A stretch of DNA of 10,955 nt from Oscillospiraceae bacterium (lineage in GTDB: Bacteria; Bacillota_A; Clostridia; Oscillospirales; Ruminococcaceae): positions 1 through 10,955 of the forward strand of contig CAAFWX010000091.1 of the NCBI GenBank assembly GCA_900766795.1, in the 5' to 3' direction. Within the stretch, counting starts at the first letter, position 1, and each line of letters starts with the position of its first letter. The translations under genes and the position numbers were made by a program. The notes under the pieces are model-generated. The model was given only the letters and a program-made list of their open reading frames with translations. It was not told where the DNA came from and searched no databases. Below are positions 5,200-10,955 of this stretch, piece after piece.

Positions 5200-6933
5200 T
5201 TAAGCTTCCTGCTTAGTGCCGCAAACGGCAAGAATCGCTCCCGAAAACACCCAGACAAGCGGGCTGAAAACAGGGCTGCTGTCGTTTGCGATTGCCATAA
5301 GAAGCGCCGCCGAAATCGCCGCGATAAATCCCGAGCAGGCGAGCGGCACGCCGCTTTTGCCGACAACCCCGCGGCGCAGCACAACAAAAATAAGCGCGAC
5401 AAACACCAGCAGCGCGGGAATGCCGTAGCTGAAAGCAATCCCAAGGTACATACAGTGCGGTTTGTCGGTGAGTATCGCGGTGGTGCCGTGGGTGTTAAGC
5501 ATTCCCACAACGTCATTCTGCGGGAAGTAAAACGCAAACTGCCCCGCGCCCTTTCCGATAATGGCGCAGCGCTTAAGCAGCGGCAGCGTATTCAGCCAGA
5601 TGTAGCCCCTGCCCGTGCCGAAGCGATAGTACTCCGACAGCTCGGGGAAAGCGCTCTCCGAGATTACGTCCAGATAGCCGTTCAGCCCGATATATTGGAA
5701 CCGCCCGCCGCTTGTTTCAAAGGCAATCGGCTCGTCATATCCGAGAGAAATCACCATCATACGCTCGCCGATTTCGGCGCTGAAATGCTCCGACACCTGA
5801 ACCTGCCCGCTGTCGGCGCGTGCAAGCTCGTTTTGCTGTCCGTCAAGGAAAATCGCTATCTCTCCCTCAAGGACAATCGTAAACTCTCCGTCCGCGCCCT
5901 TAAGGTGCAGGCTGTCGCCGTCTGCGGAGATTTCTTCAAGACGAAAGCTGTCCTCGGGGGAATATGTACCCGTGTTGCGCAGGTCTGCGCCAAGATATCC
6001 CGCCGCCGAAATATCGCAGAGGAACAGCACTGCAATCGGCAATACCGCTGCCGCAGCAGATACAGCGGCGTTTTTTGCGGAGCACTGTTTTTTCAGAAAA
6101 CACAGCGCCGCAAGCACCGTCCCCCCGAGCAAAGCGCCGTAAAACGCCGCGCTCGAAAAGCTGCATACCACCACGTCAAGCAGACACCCCGCCGCCGCGC
6201 CGCGAATAAGCTTCAATACGGTGCGGCTCTCGGATAACGTAAATGCCATCGCCGTAGGAAACAGCATTGCGCAGACAGCGCCGCAGCCCGCGCTGTTTCC
6301 GAAAAGCAGCGCAGTGCCCGCGCGCTCGTCTGTATATCCGAAAAAAAGCTGCATAAGCGGCAAAGACGCCCGCTCGATGATGAACATAACCGCAATGACG
6401 CCCGACAGCGCGAACACCGCTCTGCCCAAGGTTTTTTCGAGGTTTCTTTCGGTGAAGAAGCTGAATGCCGCAAGCAGCAGCACAACGCAGCCTATCGTTG
6501 AAGCAAGCCCCTCGTTTTCCGAAGCAATTCCGAGGAAGCAGGTGCTTTTATACTCGGCGAAAATGCAGGAAGCTGCGGCAAAAAGCAGATACGCGCCGCA
6601 CAGGATTAGCGGCAGCCGCGCCGATTTGTCATTCAGCAGCCGCGCTTTCGGGGGCGCGTCGGGGAAAATCCTCTCGCCCAGCCAGTACAAGATAAGCAGC
6701 ACCGCCGTCACAAATAGCAGAATTTCCCGCCCGCGCAGGCAAAGGTCTGTCACCGCGCCCGCCGTATTCGGAACATACCAGCGCTCCTCCACGCTGAGAG
6801 GGATTGTCGTCGGAACAGCCCATACTGCCCAAAGCAAAACAAACACGCAAATCCCGACTGCGGGAATAAGGGTATACGCAGGGACTTTTTGTGTGAGCGG
6901 CTTTGCCTTTTTCTTTCTGCCTATCCTTCTCAT
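5200..6933 (-). CDS. O-antigen-ligase-like (Wzy/WaaL superfamily) polytopic membrane protein
   Basis: The protein has 577 residues. After a basic N-tail (RRIGRKKKAK) there are about ten to twelve hydrophobic helices (around 21-40, 69-87, 108-126, 144-160, 172-186, 208-232, 246-280, 290-308, 498-518, 530-549, 556-571). The region GTALLFGNSAG (206-216) and the segment GRGYIWLNTLPLLKR (441-455), IGKGAGQF (459-466) and DKPHCMYL (490-497) fit the O-antigen ligase/polymerase superfamily, in which Arg and His of the large outside loop are functional. A beta-rich insertion (about 318-438) is predicted outside. In Gram-positives such proteins join or polymerise capsule, exopolysaccharide or wall glycopolymers from lipid-linked donors; the substrate is unknown. 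The start has only GGAG abutting ATG 6933, 19 bases after the kinase stop, so coupling to the kinase is likely. Stop TAA 5202-5200. Confidence 0.8.
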   Translation of the reverse strand: MRRIGRKKKAKPLTQKVPAYTLIPAVGICVFVLLWAVWAVPTTIPLSVEERWYVPNTAGAVTDLCLRGREILLFVTAVLLILYWLGERIFPDAPPKARLLNDKSARLPLILCGAYLLFAAASCIFAEYKSTCFLGIASENEGLASTIGCVVLLLAAFSFFTERNLEKTLGRAVFALSGVIAVMFIIERASLPLMQLFFGYTDERAGTALLFGNSAGCGAVCAMLFPTAMAFTLSESRTVLKLIRGAAAGCLLDVVVCSFSSAAFYGALLGGTVLAALCFLKKQCSAKNAAVSAAAAVLPIAVLFLCDISAAGYLGADLRNTGTYSPEDSFRLEEISADGDSLHLKGADGEFTIVLEGEIAIFLDGQQNELARADSGQVQVSEHFSAEIGERMMVISLGYDEPIAFETSGGRFQYIGLNGYLDVISESAFPELSEYYRFGTGRGYIWLNTLPLLKRCAIIGKGAGQFAFYFPQNDVVGMLNTHGTTAILTDKPHCMYLGIAFSYGIPALLVFVALIFVVLRRGVVGKSGVPLACSGFIAAISAALLMAIANDSSPVFSPLVWVFSGAILAVCGTKQEA

Positions 6934-6952
6934 CTCCGTTCATGGGGCGCTT

Positions 6953-8248
6953 TCACAGACGCAGCGACACCACAGCATGAGCGGTTTTCCCGTCAGCAGA
7001 AAGCGCATAGGTGCCGCCGTATTTCTCGGCAATTTTTGTGAGGATTACTGTGCCGTGACCGTGGTCGCCCGTTTTTCTTGTTTTGGGTCGGGGAGTGTTC
7101 GCTTCAATAACGCGCACAGAGGGGTTTTCCGTTTCAAAGAACATTATCCCCGCGCTCTGCGAGATGGAAAAATGCACCTCGCCGCAGGTTTGTGCCGCCT
7201 CCTCTATTGCATTGTCCAGCAGATTAACCAGCAGCGAGCAGATATCCACCCTGTCGGTGTTAAGTTCCGATTCAATCCTGACATCTGTCGCAAGCGCAAC
7301 CCCCGCCTTTTCCGCCTCTCGGCTTTTCTGCCACAGCACAGCGTTTATCAGAGGGCTGCTGCAATAAATCGGCACGGAAAGATTGTCGGTTTTCTCCTCC
7401 ATGCCCTGAATAAGCAGCTCACGGTCGTGACGGCTGTTTTCCGCAAGCGGAAGCGCCTTTGCGGTGGCGACAAGGTTCCTGATGTCATGGCTGTATTCCC
7501 GTATGGTTTCAAACTGTTCGGACAATGCCTCGTAGTATTGAAGCTGGCGCTCCATGTCCTTTTCCAGCTGTTCCATGCGAAGCTTCATATTCTGAACGCG
7601 GTCGTTTTCAATCAGCGCCACCAGCATAAGCACATCGGACACAGCAGATACGCCCATTGCTGCAACAAGAAGCGGATTGTCGTTGAGGTCCCCTCCAAGG
7701 TCGAGCGCTGTTCTGTAAATGCTGGCGAGCAAAAACATTGCCTGTCCCAGAGGAAACAGCAGGAAGTAACCTATGCTGTGAATGTTCTTTTTTCTGAATG
7801 CCTTGTTCCAAATCATTGATACAAAGGTCAGCACCACTATCAGAATGAGGTCAAGAACTGCGGTGACCATCACAGACACCCATGTTTTGGGAGTGATTTC
7901 CGTTGGGTAGTAGCCAAGAATACTTTTCAGCACCGGAGAAACAAAGCAGCTCAATCCGGCTAGGGTGATAATCTCAATGAACACAGCGAAAAGACAGATG
8001 AGCGGCTTTTCTTCAAAAGCAAACAGCGCGGTTAGCAGCATAAGACAAAGCAGCAGCAAAAAGCTTAGCATCTTGTCGTCGAACATCCATTTTATCGGCG
8101 GCGAAAAGGCAATCACCGTGGGAATGAGCACGATAAAAAACCAGTTGTGTTTCGGTGTAAGAAAGAAGGTCAGGAAAAGAAAGTAGGAAATAAACTGAAA
8201 CAGGTCGTGCAGTAAAAAATACAGTATATCAATTGCAATCTGTTCCAA
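6953..8248 (-). CDS. AgrC-like GHKL sensor histidine kinase, TTG start
   Basis: The protein has 431 residues. The start is TTG 8248-8246, with GGAGG (8260-8256) seven bases upstream and overlapping the regulator stop. A longer reading from ATG 8317 would overlap the regulator by 65 bases and has no comparable ribosome site. Residues 1 to about 213 hold six to seven hydrophobic helices and serve as the sensor. A coiled-coil-like stretch (about 216-250) leads to the phospho-acceptor His254 in SHDIRNL. The ATP-binding domain has the N box NLLDNAIEEA (342-351) and a G box GHGT (397-400), with no classical F box, as in the HATPase_c_5/GHKL class of AgrC and ComD. It should phosphorylate the LytTR regulator encoded just upstream. 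Ligand unknown; a peptide signal is possible, but no agrB or agrD is in the window. Confidence 0.9.
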   Translation of the reverse strand: MEQIAIDILYFLLHDLFQFISYFLFLTFFLTPKHNWFFIVLIPTVIAFSPPIKWMFDDKMLSFLLLLCLMLLTALFAFEEKPLICLFAVFIEIITLAGLSCFVSPVLKSILGYYPTEITPKTWVSVMVTAVLDLILIVVLTFVSMIWNKAFRKKNIHSIGYFLLFPLGQAMFLLASIYRTALDLGGDLNDNPLLVAAMGVSAVSDVLMLVALIENDRVQNMKLRMEQLEKDMERQLQYYEALSEQFETIREYSHDIRNLVATAKALPLAENSRHDRELLIQGMEEKTDNLSVPIYCSSPLINAVLWQKSREAEKAGVALATDVRIESELNTDRVDICSLLVNLLDNAIEEAAQTCGEVHFSISQSAGIMFFETENPSVRVIEANTPRPKTRKTGDHGHGTVILTKIAEKYGGTYALSADGKTAHAVVSLRL

Positions 8249-8252
8249 ATTC

Positions 8253-8975
8253 CTACCTCCGAAGCATTCCCACAAGATTGTGGTTGAGCGTGACGGCGGT
8301 TCTGAAGCCGTCCGCAAAGCCGCGGCTTATTGGAACGGTTTCCTCGTTGGTGAGAACAATTTCGTGCCAGCCGTTGATTTCCTTTATGCGCCTGAGGTTT
8401 ACGCAGTAGCTTTTGTGGCACTGAACAAAGCCCTCGGGAAGCACCTTCATGCAATCCGCAAGCGTGCCGTTAAACTCCAGCGATTCCTTGGTGGTGAGCA
8501 CGGAAAGCTTTCTGCCGAAAACGGATATGCGGAAGATATCCTCCGCTTTTATGTAGCAAGTTGTGCGCCCCGACTTAAAGGGCACAAGCACCTCCTGCTG
8601 TTTTCCGCAGCGGATTCGGTTCAGCGCGTTTTGCAGCAGCTCGCGCTTTATCGGCTTTACCAGAAACGCGGTGGGGAACACATCAGGCGGGCACTCAAAG
8701 ATATGCTGCGCCAGTTCGTTGTAGCCCGTGATGTATACGATTCTGATATTGGGATATTGCTGCGCAAGCTTTGCGGCAAGCTCGATTCCGCTGCTGTCGG
8801 TTAGCTGAATGTCCATGAAAATTGCGTCCGTTGCGCCCGCGATATCGGGCATTGCGAAAAGCATTGACGCTTCGGTATTAAACTGAATCACGCCGCAGTC
8901 AGGCTCCAGCTCCTTAAGCTGCAGACAAAAGCTGTTCGCAAATTCACGGTTATCATCGCATATTATATAGTTCAT
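8253..8975 (-). CDS. LytTR-family response regulator (AgrA/LytR-like)
   Basis: The protein has 240 residues. ATG 8975 is preceded by GAGGAG (8990-8985) with 9-base spacing. The N-terminal receiver (1 to about 118) has the acidic pair Asp7-Asp8, phospho-acceptor Asp55 (FMDIQL), Thr83 (YITGY) and Lys107-Pro108, so it should be phosphorylatable. The C-terminal LytTR DNA-binding domain (about 127-228) has the signature FVQCHKSYCVNL (183-194), with His and Ser/Asn in the family's usual base-contacting segment. LytTR proteins bind paired direct repeats with 21-base period next to promoters. First gene of the minus operon; the kinase starts 4 bases after its stop. Likely targets include its own neighbourhood; see the repeat pair at 5164-5197. 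Confidence 0.93.
   Translation of the reverse strand: MNYIICDDNREFANSFCLQLKELEPDCGVIQFNTEASMLFAMPDIAGATDAIFMDIQLTDSSGIELAAKLAQQYPNIRIVYITGYNELAQHIFECPPDVFPTAFLVKPIKRELLQNALNRIRCGKQQEVLVPFKSGRTTCYIKAEDIFRISVFGRKLSVLTTKESLEFNGTLADCMKVLPEGFVQCHKSYCVNLRRIKEINGWHEIVLTNEETVPISRGFADGFRTAVTLNHNLVGMLRR
8256..8260 (-). promoter_or_regulatory. Ribosome binding site that fixes the TTG start of the kinase
   Basis: On the minus strand GGAGG runs into the regulator stop codon (TAG 8255-8253) and is followed seven bases later by TTG 8248. It shows that the kinase is translated from an uncommon start by coupling to the regulator. Confidence 0.8.
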
Positions 8976-9007
8976 TGAGATAAGCTCCTCACTTCTTAGT
9001 CACTAAA

Positions 9008-9036
9008 ATTATACAACAAATCTCATCATATGTCAA
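9008..9036 (-). promoter_or_regulatory. Consensus sigma-A promoter of the regulator-kinase-ligase operon
   Basis: Minus strand: TTGACA at 9036-9031, a 17-base spacer, and TATAAT at 9013-9008. Both hexamers are perfect. The start is expected near 9001, giving a leader of only about 26 bases before ATG 8975. Such a strong promoter implies substantial basal expression, with control by repression or after transcription. Confidence 0.88.
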
Positions 9037-9158
9037 TCTTTGCGGAAAAATAACTGCCCGACATTGGTTCCCTCCGTTTCGATTCACAGCCCGCAAGCCC
9101 CGAGCTTTATGCCGCAAACTGCGAGAAAAGGGATATATTGGTGCAATTATGCCCTATA

Positions 9159-9175
9159 TGTCGAATTTTGTAGAA
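9159..9175 (+). promoter_or_regulatory. Possible tandem Spo0A boxes
   Basis: TGTCGAA at 9159-9165 matches the Spo0A (0A) box core, and TGTAGAA at 9169-9175 differs by one base. They are 10 bases apart, on one face of the helix, as in known tandem 0A boxes. A third weak copy, TGTAGAT, is at 9184-9190. They lie about 50-67 bases upstream of the Hpt -35, which is far for direct activation. Short motifs can occur by chance. Confidence 0.3.
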
Positions 9176-9225
9176 TGACAAATTGTAGATGTCAACAAAA
9201 ATCGTATCGGAGAACTATGCAAAGG

Positions 9226-9259
9226 TTGACTTTTTGTAAATGGTGTGTTAAACTATAAT
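9226..9259 (+). promoter_or_regulatory. Sigma-A promoter of the Hpt gene
   Basis: TTGACT at 9226-9231 is followed after 17 bases by TAAACT (9249-9254, 4 of 6 matches). A perfect TATAAT overlaps it at 9254-9259, but at a 22-base distance from TTGACT. Either -10 could be used, so the exact start (about 9261 or 9266) is uncertain. Confidence 0.65.
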
Positions 9260-9323
9260 CAGGGCAAAACCGCACAGCAGGCGGCCTTGTTTTCGGAATT
9301 TTTTTCAAAGGGGATTTTTGGCT

Positions 9324-9680
9324 ATGGATTTGACTTTACTCCAAAACGCGGGAGTTGACACCGAGAGCGTTGTCAAACGTTTTTTGGGCAACGAACAGCT
9401 TTTGGTAAAAATGATGAAAATGTTTCTGTCAGACCCAAACTATTCCCTGCTTTGCGAGGCGGCAGACAAAGGCGATGACAAGGCTGTGTTTTCGGCGGCT
9501 CACACCCTTAAGGGGCTGTGCGGCAACTTTTCGATGACGGAGCTTTACAACCTGTTTTCTGAGCAGGTTATTCTGATGAGAGCCGACGAGTGGGGCAAGG
9601 CGTATGAGATGATGCCCGAGATAAAGGACAAATTCGGAAAAATGACAGCCGCGGTAGAAGCGTGGCTTAAAACCGTTTAG
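9324..9680 (+). CDS. Free-standing Hpt histidine phosphotransfer protein
   Basis: The protein has 118 residues from ATG 9324, with AAAGGGG (9307-9313) ten bases ahead; an in-frame TTG at 9318 is only four bases from it and less likely. It is an all-helical Hpt domain of usual length. The phospho-acceptor is His60 in AAHTLKGLCGNF (58-69), matching the Hpt signature HxLKGxxxxxG/N. There are no other domains and no membrane segment, so it is a cytoplasmic relay protein passing phosphate between receiver domains. No hybrid kinase is in the window. The nearest receiver of suitable type is at the C-terminus of the convergent HD-GYP protein. It appears monocistronic between its own promoter and a terminator. 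Confidence 0.9.
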   Translation: MDLTLLQNAGVDTESVVKRFLGNEQLLVKMMKMFLSDPNYSLLCEAADKGDDKAVFSAAHTLKGLCGNFSMTELYNLFSEQVILMRADEWGKAYEMMPEIKDKFGKMTAAVEAWLKTV

Positions 9681-9699
9681 TTTTTATGCGAAATAAAAC

Positions 9700-9755
9700 A
9701 AGGCAGCATTGCGCAAAGGTCAGGATAAAGAATCCGCCGAATGCGTTGCTGCCTT
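9700..9755. terminator. Bidirectional terminator between Hpt and HD-GYP genes
   Basis: A perfect 9-bp stem AAGGCAGCA/TGCTGCCTT (9700-9708 with 9747-9755) can continue past a T-T mismatch through TGCG/TGCG-type pairing. An inner hairpin GGAT/ATCC sits in the loop (9723-9735). The + side is followed by TTTTGCTGTTTTAT and the - side by TTGTTTTATTTCGC, so both convergent genes have a U-rich tail. Confidence 0.8.
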
Positions 9756-9783
9756 TTGCTGTTTTATAAGCGTCTAAGCTGCG

Positions 9784-10955
9784 TCAGGCGTCCAGAATGC
9801 CATGAACGATTTCTTTAAGTATGATTGGTCTGAACGGTTTTGTTACATAGTCGGTGACGCCCGCGTTTACGGCTCTGTTGATGGTTTCGGCGCTGTTGTC
9901 GCTTGACATGAAAACGACAGGCACGTCGAGCTTTTCGCGGAGCCTTGAAAGCACCTCAAAGCCCGAGAGGTCGGGCAGCTGAACGTCAAGCAGGATAAGG
10001 TCTATGCTGTCGTCTGCCCTTTCCAGCGCTTCCTTGCCGCTGCCGGCGCCGATTATGCTGTAATGCGGGGTGTCGCGGAGAATAAACTGAACCATCTGGA
10101 TATCGAGCGGCTCGTCGTCAACCACCAGAATCCGCTTGTTGGTTTTGCCCGTCTGCTTCATCTCATAGGTCTTGTCCTCGTCAATCATCTGAAGCATGAT
10201 GTCCGCAATTTTTGGGTCAAACTGCGTGCCCTTTCCCTTTTCGATTTCCGAGCGCACCACGTCCTGCGGAAGCGCCGTGCGGTAGCTTCGGTCGCTTGCC
10301 ATTGCGTCATATGCGTCGGCAACGCCTATGATTCTTGCCGCCTCGGGGATATCCTCACCGCGCAGGCCGTTGGGATAGCCTTTTCCGTCATAGCGCTCGT
10401 GGTGGTACTTCGCAGCAGTCGGCACCAGCATGTCGTCATAGATGTCACGAAGAATCTGAAAGCCCGTGACGGGGTGAATCCTTATCTGGTCAAATTCCTC
10501 GTCGGTGAGCTTTCCGGGCTTGTTTATCAGGTCCTCGGGGACTCTGATTTTTCCCACGTCATGAAGCAGACCCGCGTAGTAGATTTTGTCCGTTTCTTTC
10601 TCGCTTTTTCCGAGCCGTCTGGCGATTTCCGCAGAGTAGTTTGCGACGCGCTGGGAGTGACCGTTTGTGTATCTGTCCTTGGCGTCGATGGTTCGCGCGA
10701 GCGCCCTCACAACGCTTGTATTCATACGCTGGAGCTTTTTTCTGCTTTCGTATTCTTTCACCGAGGCAGATTTCACGCTGCGGTACATCACGGTGCAGAA
10801 GATGATTACCACAACGCAAATAACTCCGCAGATGATTACGTTTCTCAGCAGCACCAAACGTATTCCCTCAAACAGCTTTGTATCGCTGACAATCATCACC
10901 ACATACCAATCATCCATGACGGTTTCATAAAATGCGGTGCAGTTTTCTCCGCCCA
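9784..10955 (-). CDS. Cache sensor (partial) - membrane helix - HD-GYP - receiver protein, 5' end cut by the window
   Basis: The frame is open to the window edge, so ATG 10917 is probably internal. Residues below count from that Met. The segment upstream of and around it (YETVMDDWYVVMIVSD) fits the end of an extracellular Cache/PDC sensor. A membrane helix follows (24-45), then a short linker and an HD-GYP domain (about 66-250) with His119-Asp120 (LLHDVGK), HHE (172-174) and GYP (180-182), the metal-site and signature residues of active c-di-GMP phosphodiesterases. A complete receiver (261-377) follows: Asp267-Asp268, Asp311 (LLDVQLPDLSG), Ser338 and Lys360-Pro361. Most HD-GYP regulators carry the receiver at the N-terminus, so this order is unusual. 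It probably hydrolyses cyclic-di-GMP under control of both an outside ligand and phosphorylation. Confidence 0.9.
   Translation of the reverse strand, partial: GGENCTAFYETVMDDWYVVMIVSDTKLFEGIRLVLLRNVIICGVICVVVIIFCTVMYRSVKSASVKEYESRKKLQRMNTSVVRALARTIDAKDRYTNGHSQRVANYSAEIARRLGKSEKETDKIYYAGLLHDVGKIRVPEDLINKPGKLTDEEFDQIRIHPVTGFQILRDIYDDMLVPTAAKYHHERYDGKGYPNGLRGEDIPEAARIIGVADAYDAMASDRSYRTALPQDVVRSEIEKGKGTQFDPKIADIMLQMIDEDKTYEMKQTGKTNKRILVVDDEPLDIQMVQFILRDTPHYSIIGAGSGKEALERADDSIDLILLDVQLPDLSGFEVLSRLREKLDVPVVFMSSDNSAETINRAVNAGVTDYVTKPFRPIILKEIVHGILDA

Larger units (their letters stand above)
8976..9323. other. Divergent intergenic region, 348 bases
   Basis: No convincing gene. From left to right it holds: the ribosome site and consensus promoter of the minus operon (8985-9036); about 120 bases of unassigned sequence with an imperfect dyad AGGGATATA/TATGCCCT near 9128-9156; a possible tandem Spo0A-box pair (9159-9175) and a 7-base direct repeat TTGTAGA (9168-9174, 9183-9189); the Hpt gene promoter (9226-9259); and a leader with a small hairpin and a run of seven T (9266-9305). 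Confidence 0.7.

Noticed and set aside
5194..6237. Long open frame (347 codons) on the + strand opposite the ligase gene
   Set aside because: It is antisense to a protein with clear membrane helices and ligase motifs. Its translation is Arg/His/Ala-rich with no recognisable domain and it has no credible ribosome site.
6221..7819. Longer open frame (532 codons) on the + strand opposite the ligase and kinase
   Set aside because: It spans two real minus-strand genes and the junction between them, and its composition is that of a shadow frame. Stop-free length here follows from GC-rich codon use on the other strand.
9036..9080. LytTR operator for autoregulation upstream of the regulator promoter
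   Set aside because: One half-site-like GCAGTTATT is present on the minus strand, but there is no partner 21 bases away on either side.
9040..9258. 72-codon frame in the divergent intergenic region
   Set aside because: It overlaps the promoter elements and possible operator sites, lacks a ribosome site, and its translation has no domain-like pattern.
9260..9300. Cyclic-di-GMP (GEMM) riboswitch before the Hpt gene
   Set aside because: AGGGCAAAACC resembles one conserved piece, but the second conserved segment and the two-stem receptor layout are absent.
1..10955. Mobile element, CRISPR array, tRNA or toxin-antitoxin genes
   Set aside because: No transposase or integrase motifs, terminal inverted repeats, regularly spaced palindromic repeats, tRNA-like cloverleaf or toxin domain could be found. 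The tandem repeats present are all inside coding frames.

Overview
The window looks like a chromosomal segment of a mid-GC Gram-positive anaerobe in class Clostridia, plausibly Oscillospiraceae/Ruminococcaceae-like. The reasons are strong AGGAGG-type ribosome binding sites, tightly packed operons, sigma-A promoters, a LytTR/GHKL two-component pair, HD-GYP signalling and LRR/TPR surface proteins. The taxon is inferred; there is no rRNA or other marker gene.

Region 1 (1-5010, + strand) is a five-gene run with gaps of 3 to 14 bases. Genes 1, 2, 3 and 5 share one N-terminal module: a hydrophobic anchor, then two TPRs. In genes 1-3 this module is nearly identical at DNA level. Each gene then carries a different C-terminal module: an irregular LRR-like domain (genes 1 and 3), a regular 22-residue internalin/SDS22-like LRR (gene 2), or a YD-like strand-turn repeat (gene 5). 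Gene 4 is a small zinc-ribbon protein with one membrane helix and an outside TPR. The run looks like a constant-anchor, variable-ectodomain family shaped by duplication and recombination.

Region 2 (5011-5199) is a convergent gap. It holds a strong hairpin. On the minus strand it also holds an extended -10 promoter preceded by two direct repeats with exact 21-base period. That arrangement fits a LytTR-activated promoter driving an RNA of about 110 nt, which is the most novel non-coding signal here.

Region 3 (5200-8975, - strand) is an operon. A consensus promoter (TTGACA, 17 bases, TATAAT) is followed by a LytTR response regulator, an AgrC-like GHKL histidine kinase starting at TTG, and an O-antigen-ligase-like membrane protein with a large extracytoplasmic insertion. 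The layout suggests a membrane signal controlling cell-surface glycopolymer assembly.

Region 4 (8976-10955) has a 348-base divergent intergenic region with the two outward promoters and possible Spo0A boxes. It is followed by a free-standing Hpt phosphotransfer protein (+). Convergent to that is a 5'-truncated protein (-) made of the end of a probable Cache sensor, a membrane helix, an HD-GYP domain and a C-terminal receiver. A bidirectional terminator separates the two. The Hpt protein is a plausible phosphate donor for the receiver, which would link a phosphorelay to cyclic-di-GMP breakdown.

No tRNA, rRNA, CRISPR array, insertion sequence, transposase or integrase was seen.
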